Shown in pieces: positions 28,901 to 33,443 of a stretch of DNA of 33,443 nt. The first letter of the stretch is position 1, and every line of letters starts with the position of its first letter. The notes under the pieces were generated by a model, which made no database searches, was not told where the DNA came from, and was given only the letters and a program-made list of their open reading frames with translations. Source of the DNA: a virus. The translations under genes and the position numbers were made by a program. The stretch covers positions 1 to 33,443 of IMG/VR virus record IMGVR_UViG_3300025138_012102; one strand, given 5' to 3'.

Positions 28901-28934
28901 CCGTAATATACGAATATTAATTGAATAATCCAAC
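28901..28934 (-). promoter_or_regulatory. Promoter for the chaperonin operon
   Basis: Minus-strand GTTG (28931-28934), a 20-base spacer ending TTCG, then TATATTACGG (28901-28910). The spacer GATTATTCAATTAATATTCG resembles that of the gp44 promoter. It drives 28877 to 26306. Confidence 0.75.
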
Positions 28935-29450
28935 CTAAAGGGCGAACTTCTGTTAAGACTAATTAATTAATTTTTAAAACTTTAGGCGCTGCTTCTTTTG
29001 CAAATGGAACTGTTACTATTAACAATCCATCATTAAAATTAGCTATTGCTTTATTTGGTGTAAATTTTGTTCCTAATTTATAAGCTAAATTAAAAGAACG
29101 TTTAGCAATCCCTCTATGAATATAATTCCTTTCGGGTTCTGGGGTTTTATCCTTATCATATGTAAAGGTAATCATATCTCCTTCTAACCTAACTTCAATG
29201 GCTTCTTTAGGAATGCCAGTGCAAGCTAACTCAAAAGTTAAACCTAGATCATCTTCAAAAATATTAATTGGATATTGTTGTTTGGCTTCTCCAGCCGGTG
29301 TAAATGTTGCTCCTGATTCAAACAGGTTGCGGAATAATAGATCATACGGGTTGTATAATCCTTCTAAAAAATGTGTACTCATATCACTTTGTTTTTGTGC
29401 TGTCGTTAGATCAGCGGTTAATAATAAAATAAATAACTTACGCCCTTAGG
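28934..29450. repeat. Imperfect inverted repeat flanking hsp20
   Basis: Plus-strand CCTAAAGGGCG (28934-28944) and CGCCCTTAGG (29441-29450) are inverted copies differing by one A. They bracket the Hsp20 gene and its upstream gap. Adjacent AACTT/AACTTA extends the similarity. Could be a pair of regulatory sites or a trace of insertion; otherwise the 92-base gap at 29383-29474 shows no clear promoter. Confidence 0.4.
28963..29382 (-). CDS. hsp20: Small heat shock protein Hsp20 (alpha-crystallin)
   Basis: 139 residues. YPINIFEDDLGLTFELACTG, IPKEAIEVRLEGDMITFTYD, then YIHRGIAKRSFNLAYKLGTK and ANFNDGLLIVTVPF. The R-x-F-x-L and the G-x-L (DGLLIVTVP) motifs define the alpha-crystallin domain. T4-like phages of marine hosts commonly carry hsp20. 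It is an ATP-independent holdase that could pass clients to the phage GroEL/ES encoded next. The start lies downstream of a gap without the common promoter motif. Confidence 0.93.
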   Translation of the reverse strand: MSTHFLEGLYNPYDLLFRNLFESGATFTPAGEAKQQYPINIFEDDLGLTFELACTGIPKEAIEVRLEGDMITFTYDKDKTPEPERNYIHRGIAKRSFNLAYKLGTKFTPNKAIANFNDGLLIVTVPFAKEAAPKVLKIN

Positions 29451-29474
29451 TCAGTTTATTCTCTAATACATATA

Positions 29475-30209
29475 CTAAAAATCAGTTTCTGCTTTCCTTA
29501 CCATAAAATATTCTGAGGAAATTGTATCTGTTTTAAATTTCATTTCAATTAATCCCATTGTACTAATATTTAATGTTCCTTCTTCCATATCCTTATTAGC
29601 ATGAAGTATAGTTTTAAATGTATCTGAATTAAATGGAATTTTTAAATCTTGTTCTGTTATGTCACCCATTATCTGATATGTGATCTTATTATTATGTCCA
29701 GATTCATCACCAAATATAAATTCACAAACATTTTCCCCATCTAGATTAGTAGTAGTTGTAATTAACATATTATCTACTTGAGATAATGCACTTTTTGCTT
29801 TAATAAGATTTTCAATATCTTCAGTAGTTAGATTTAATTTAACTACAAATTCGGGCATATTTATTGTTCCTACTTTACCAATTAATAAGGCATCAGATAA
29901 GGCATATGTTAGATTAAAATTTAAATCTGATATTTTTAATTTAGTAAATATCTTATTTGTTTTTTCTAATTCTAGAAGTAAATCACCATTACATATACTA
30001 ACTAAACTGTTTAATTTTTTAGTATCATATATAGCAAGAGTACTATCTTCTATTTGAAAATCATTACAAGTTAATTTTCCTATAATATCTTTAGTAGGTG
30101 ACATAAAATCAATTTGAAGTTTATTATCTTCAACAACCCATTTTACGGCTTCATTAACATTTAAATAATATTTGTTAATTACTGATTGTAATTTTGCTTT
30201 ATTTATCAT
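29475..30209 (-). CDS. 45: Sliding clamp (gp45-like)
   Basis: 244 residues from the ATG at 30209, which overlaps the 43B stop as ATGA; a longer frame to 30254 would add 15 residues. T4 gp45 is 228. The C-terminal FMVRKAETDF resembles gp45's end (IALEADSTHDF), and the beta-rich pattern with KLNLTTEDIENLIKAKSALSQVDNML fits the central linker and second clamp fold. It should form a trimeric ring that tethers the polymerase. Adjacent to polymerase and, after the chaperone genes, to its loader. Confidence 0.85.
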   Translation of the reverse strand: MINKAKLQSVINKYYLNVNEAVKWVVEDNKLQIDFMSPTKDIIGKLTCNDFQIEDSTLAIYDTKKLNSLVSICNGDLLLELEKTNKIFTKLKISDLNFNLTYALSDALLIGKVGTINMPEFVVKLNLTTEDIENLIKAKSALSQVDNMLITTTTNLDGENVCEFIFGDESGHNNKITYQIMGDITEQDLKIPFNSDTFKTILHANKDMEEGTLNISTMGLIEMKFKTDTISSEYFMVRKAETDF

Positions 30210-31138
30210 ATATTGAAAAACATTTGTTGGTAAGGATTTAGATTTAGTGTCCATCCTAAATCATTATAAAATCCTTCTAATTTATTTAATAATATGGACT
30301 CGAATATTTTTTTTCTATCTGCATATTGCTCAATGAATATACGAATTTTTTCTGGTAAATCATAGTCTAAAAAAGCAATAGCATCAATTTGATATGGATT
30401 TGGTTTCATATAAATCCATTTTACTTTACTACCTTGAGTTATATAATTATGTTCTTTATGTAAACCCCAAAATTTTAATAAATCATTATAAACAACTGTT
30501 GCTTTTACTGCTGCAGGTGCTCCTTTAGCCATAATTGAAAACATTTCCCCAGCTCTAGCTTTACGTTCAGTATATTTATTTAATTTTTTAACTGATGTAG
30601 GGTTTCCTAATTTAGTTAAAGGTATAGTTCCATCTAAAATTTGAGTTTTAAATAATTTTAACCTATTATCAATTTCACTTTGTTCTGCTCCTTTTAAGAC
30701 ATCAATTAATGCCTTTCTAAAAAAATCACCTAATACGGGAGGGAAATTAGCTTTTTTAAATTCTAAACCTTTAACGTCTAATGTTTCTTTTGTTATGCCC
30801 TCTTGTTTTGTAATCCACTGTGCATAACGTCTTGTAGCTCTAAAATAAGCTGATCTAATTACACATTCTGTTTTCATTTCTAATCTATGCTTTCCTTTAG
30901 CATTAAAACAATCAGTTGCTAGTGAACTATAGGAATCTGTTATAATATCTTGATATTTTAAGGCAATTTCCTCTAATTTATCATCTTTTTCTTCACTAGG
31001 CATTTCCTCAAATGTTGGGTATAAATGTCTAAGTAAAGGTTCAGCATGAATATAAATAGAATCTGTATCAGAATATGCTACATAATTTTTATCTTCAGGA
31101 TCACAAATCCACCACGGAGTATCTTCTAAATGTTTCAT
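30206..31138 (-). CDS. 43B: Family B DNA polymerase, C-terminal subunit (43B)
   Basis: 310 residues. It opens MKHLEDTPWWICDPEDKNYV, then AYSDTDSIYIH, the motif C YSDTDS at 22-27 holding a catalytic aspartate pair. KFKTECV-like ECVIRSAYFRATRRYAQWI and GLEFKKANFPPVLGDF follow the T4 palm/thumb order. It ends NLNPYQQMFFNI, a plausible clamp-binding (PIP-like) tail. It carries half the catalytic site, so it must associate with 43A. Starts by ATGA overlap with 43A; no frameshift signal at the junction. Confidence 0.9.
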   Translation of the reverse strand: MKHLEDTPWWICDPEDKNYVAYSDTDSIYIHAEPLLRHLYPTFEEMPSEEKDDKLEEIALKYQDIITDSYSSLATDCFNAKGKHRLEMKTECVIRSAYFRATRRYAQWITKQEGITKETLDVKGLEFKKANFPPVLGDFFRKALIDVLKGAEQSEIDNRLKLFKTQILDGTIPLTKLGNPTSVKKLNKYTERKARAGEMFSIMAKGAPAAVKATVVYNDLLKFWGLHKEHNYITQGSKVKWIYMKPNPYQIDAIAFLDYDLPEKIRIFIEQYADRKKIFESILLNKLEGFYNDLGWTLNLNPYQQMFFNI

Positions 31139-32817
31139 AATGTAATTTCTTCTCTTATAACTTTATTCATATGAGTATTTGCGGTTAACGCAGATTCTTG
31201 TATTATACGCTGTCCACTAAGCGTTATAGCTTCAGATAATATAACGTTGCCATATCTGAAACTGCCTAATGCTGTAGCACCATATAACGAATTAAGTAAA
31301 ATTTTCATAGTATATTGTTTCATATAATAAGCTGCACCTAATTCTTTATCTCCTGATTTAAATGCTTTCTGCATTTTACCTTTATATAAAACCCTTTCAT
31401 CAAACCATTTTTTTAATATCGTTGATAGTACTGATTCACGATCTGTATTAAACATAACGCCATTTGCTGATATAGATAAATCATTTTCTTCAATCATTCT
31501 AATTATTCTACCTATATTAACTTTTGTCCTATTTCTTTTAATATTTTCAACAATTAATTCTTCAGCATAATCTCTACATTTTAAATCATTTAATCCTAAA
31601 CGATTATTTCTATCATCAGCATCTATAATTCTACCAACCATGGTTTCTTTACCAATATTAATAGTCATTATAATTGATGGGTATAGTGAAGTTAAATCTT
31701 CATCAAATACATAGTTATAAATTCCTGCTTTAGGACAAAATAAATAACCCCCAGCATATCCTTTTTTAGACATTGGGTTTCTATCTTTAGCAGGTGGTAT
31801 AATTCCTTTACTTAATAAATAAGCTGAAATTGCTCCGTCTTGTGTTTTAGTATTAGCATATACTTCACTATAATTATGTTTTCCTTTATGGGATAGGTTT
31901 TTTACAAGTGCTAAATAATCTAGTTTTTCATCTAATTTTTTAAGAATTTCAACATCGACAAAATTATATTTAATAAATTTGTGAATGTCAGTTTCAAATA
32001 AAGCATCAAGATTACCTTCATATTCTATTTTGTTCATTCCAACATATTTTTCTCCAATAGCATCTAACCTCATTGAGGGTTCATCTGCCCAACTAAACTT
32101 TTTATGCAAACGCATATAATCTAAAGATTCAACTCCACAAATTTGTATGTATTGATCTTTAAACCATGGAGTTTCTCTTACATATCCTATAGGAGATAAA
32201 TGTTTAGCAAAATCTTCACCTAATACATTACACATTCTATAGTATAAATAAGGAACGTCAAAATAATCACTATTCCACCCTACAATTATATCAGGATTAA
32301 TATCTCTAAATCTTTCTAAAAACTTACCTAATAATTCTTCTTCAGTTTTGCAAGGTATAATTTCTTTATTTTTAGCCTTAGTATGATTTAATTGGCCTTT
32401 AGGATCAAGAATTACTATACCCCATAAATCTACTTGTTTATCATACCAAGCTATTGATGTTACTTTTTTAGGTGCAGATTTTATATACTCTTCAGTAAGA
32501 GCATCTCCCATTTCTGTTTCTATATCAAAAAATATTTCTCTATGTGTTGTGGATGGTTCATCATTAACGCCATATTTTTCTACTAGAAATTTTTGATAGG
32601 CAGGCATATCATGAAAATGAAGTTTTGAATTATCTGATCTCCAATTTTTAGTTTTCTTTAAGGGTTCACCATTCAGCCCCATAAATTGAGCATCAGCTTC
32701 ATGACATTCTATGTAAGCTTGATTATCCCATTCTACTTTAGAATAGCCACTATCTTCCCATAAATGTATTAAAAACTTATTATCTTTAAGACGTCGTGCA
32801 AATGCCTTTTTATACAT
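31135..32817 (-). CDS. 43A: Family B DNA polymerase, N-terminal subunit (43A)
   Basis: 560 residues. Exo I FFDIETE (96-102), Exo II PDIIVGWNSDYFDVPYL (about 175-191) and Exo III YNFVDVE (284-290) form the 3'-5' exonuclease. Motif A DEDLTSLYPSI (372-382) and motif B KILLNSLYGA (505-514) form the palm and fingers. Motif C is absent because it sits on the next gene. 560 + 310 = 870, near T4 gp43 (898). The split falls between motifs B and C. Overlaps the pyrophosphohydrolase gene by 8 bases. Confidence 0.93.
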   Translation of the reverse strand: MYKKAFARRLKDNKFLIHLWEDSGYSKVEWDNQAYIECHEADAQFMGLNGEPLKKTKNWRSDNSKLHFHDMPAYQKFLVEKYGVNDEPSTTHREIFFDIETEMGDALTEEYIKSAPKKVTSIAWYDKQVDLWGIVILDPKGQLNHTKAKNKEIIPCKTEEELLGKFLERFRDINPDIIVGWNSDYFDVPYLYYRMCNVLGEDFAKHLSPIGYVRETPWFKDQYIQICGVESLDYMRLHKKFSWADEPSMRLDAIGEKYVGMNKIEYEGNLDALFETDIHKFIKYNFVDVEILKKLDEKLDYLALVKNLSHKGKHNYSEVYANTKTQDGAISAYLLSKGIIPPAKDRNPMSKKGYAGGYLFCPKAGIYNYVFDEDLTSLYPSIIMTINIGKETMVGRIIDADDRNNRLGLNDLKCRDYAEELIVENIKRNRTKVNIGRIIRMIEENDLSISANGVMFNTDRESVLSTILKKWFDERVLYKGKMQKAFKSGDKELGAAYYMKQYTMKILLNSLYGATALGSFRYGNVILSEAITLSGQRIIQESALTANTHMNKVIREEITL

Positions 32818-33307
32818 TTCCTAATTCTTCCTTAGTGAAAAATTGTTTTAGATTTGGTCGGTAATAATTAACATTCTTCATTACTTTTCTATCACGTGTT
32901 CTATAGACAATATAATAGTCGCCAACTTTTTCATAGTGACACGGTTCCTTTTGTTCAGCTGATCTTTTAACCACGGTCGCTTGTGCATCTTCTTCGCTTG
33001 AACAAGCCTTTGACATATTCGACCCTTGTACTTCTTGATATGCTGGCCATATTTTATCCTTAAGACCATGTAACATAGTTCCGTTACCCAATGAAACATA
33101 GGCAATGTCACATAAAGCATCAAGAATCTCAACAATATCTCCTGTCTCACAAGCATGTTTATATTCTTCAAGCTCTTCGAGGATGAAATCATAAACAAAC
33201 TGCCATTCTTTCTTTTCGGGGATTGTTGGTTCATAATTATTTGGTTTACCCATAGTGGAATTAAATTCCTCTACTTCATTTACAAATGGTACATTACTTT
33301 TACTCAT
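32810..33307 (-). CDS. MazG/PRA-PH-like nucleotide pyrophosphohydrolase
   Basis: 165 residues. EEFNSTMGKPNNYEPTIPEK and FILEELEEYKHACETGD, then EILDALCDIAYVSLGN, give the all-alpha EExxE...ExxD metal-binding signature of the MazG superfamily, PRA-PH-like branch. The second half, SNMSKACSSEEDAQATVVKR...CHYEKVGDYYIVYRT, is a conserved tail of this phage-type protein. It may hydrolyse (d)NTPs or alarmone-like nucleotides to tune pools during infection. Upstream of the polymerase with an 8-base overlap. Confidence 0.85.
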   Translation of the reverse strand: MSKSNVPFVNEVEEFNSTMGKPNNYEPTIPEKKEWQFVYDFILEELEEYKHACETGDIVEILDALCDIAYVSLGNGTMLHGLKDKIWPAYQEVQGSNMSKACSSEEDAQATVVKRSAEQKEPCHYEKVGDYYIVYRTRDRKVMKNVNYYRPNLKQFFTKEELGNV

Positions 33308-33320
33308 AACTGTTATTTAT

Positions 33321-33443
33321 TTAAATATTATGTCCTCCGTTATTAATCTTCAGACTGTCAAAAAATTCTTTTCTTGATAAATTATCATTATCTCTAAATA
33401 CTCCTGATGCTTTGGTAGTTACCATAGCAGCTCCTTGATGTTT
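33321..33443 (-). CDS. folE: GTP cyclohydrolase I, C-terminal end only
   Basis: Only the last 40 residues are in the window; the gene begins beyond the right edge. KHQGAAMVTTKASGVFRDND followed by NLSRKEFFDSL matches the FolE C-terminus (xxxSxTxTSxxxGxFxxxxxxRxEFLxxI). The catalytic zinc ligands lie outside. In phages, FolE can feed folate or 7-deazaguanine (queuosine/preQ0) synthesis. The TAA stop is at 33321-33323, 13 bases before the next start. Confidence 0.75.
   Translation of the reverse strand, partial: KHQGAAMVTTKASGVFRDNDNLSRKEFFDSLKINNGGHNI

Noticed and set aside
418-28934. Repeated AAATATACGAA as a mobile element end, attachment site or CRISPR-like repeat
   Set aside because: Copies are all on one strand, upstream of genes, with a paired TTTG at fixed distance, and the intervals contain genes. 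This is promoter structure.
30210-30254. Longer start for the sliding clamp
   Set aside because: The ATG at 30209 forms the ATGA junction with the 43B stop used throughout this genome, and gp45 homology fits the shorter form.
30335-30365. TTCG-TATATTC inside 43B, upstream of the sliding clamp
   Set aside because: The -7 part matches the common promoter, but the position 20 bases upstream reads CTAT instead of TTTG, and it lies in coding sequence (PEKIRIFIEQ). Probably chance.
31130-31145. Programmed frameshift joining 43A and 43B
   Set aside because: The junction ACATTATGAAAC has no slippery heptamer and no obvious downstream structure; a plain ATGA restart is simpler.
1-33443. tRNA genes, CRISPR arrays, integrase or transposase
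   Set aside because: No cloverleaf-like segment, regular spaced repeat, or recombinase/transposase motif was found on reading both strands; small or degenerate tRNAs cannot be fully excluded without a scan.

Overview
The window is part of a very AT-rich, strictly lytic-looking tailed-phage genome of the T4 superfamily. Every gene I can support is on the minus strand, so transcription runs from high to low coordinates. The T4-type replication set is clear: family B DNA polymerase split in two (43A/43B), sliding clamp (gp45), clamp loader (gp44 and gp62), a RadA-like RecA-fold ATPase and the N-terminus of an ATP-dependent DNA ligase (gp30). The host is inferred to be a Bacteroidota (flavobacteria-like) bacterium. 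The recurrent promoter is TTTG, then exactly 20 bases, then TATATTTACG, which fits the Bacteroidota -33 TTTG / -7 TAnnTTTG signature. Classical Shine-Dalgarno spacing is rare, and there is a phage-encoded lipoprotein and outer-membrane-type protein. No tRNA, rRNA, CRISPR array or insertion sequence was seen.

Layout from right (upstream) to left. 33.4-29.5 kb: end of GTP cyclohydrolase I, a MazG/PRA-PH-like nucleotide pyrophosphohydrolase, split polymerase, sliding clamp. 29.4-26.3 kb: Hsp20, then an operon with a hypothetical protein, GroES, GroEL and a small protein. 26.3-23.0 kb: clamp loader subunits with a small protein between them, a DUF1599/Nmad1-like protein and a Cas4/RecB-like PD-(D/E)XK nuclease with probable Fe-S cysteines. 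23.0-11.1 kb: a small ribbon-helix-helix candidate, then about 11.6 kb of glycan genes: two GT4, several GT-A/GT2 and one GT10-like glycosyltransferase, three extended-SDR sugar epimerases/reductases, an RmlC-like epimerase, a heptose-kinase-like PfkB protein and a methyltransferase.

11.1-0.4 kb is an accessory region of short, tightly packed genes. It includes an HTH-HNH protein, a membrane-anchored lytic transglycosylase, a repeat-bearing lipoprotein, an alpha/beta hydrolase, a SWIM zinc finger protein, an OmpW/OMP-like beta-barrel followed by a two-helix membrane protein, the RadA-like ATPase and a run of small membrane and zinc-ribbon proteins. The ligase begins at the left edge. Seven CDS missed by a roughly 60-residue length cut-off were recovered by reading the gaps (702-827, 1588-1722, 2080-2250, 4139-4264, 8073-8210, 9094-9273, 10634-10795).

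Most neighbours overlap by 4 bases (ATGA) or 8 bases, implying translational coupling within polycistronic units. Nine intergenic copies of the same promoter, plus one inside the gp62 gene, divide the window into units. Four leaders share a small hairpin. The gp44 promoter sits so close to the start codon that its mRNA is probably leaderless. There is no intergenic stretch over 300 bases; the longest, 368-469, holds the ligase promoter and leader.
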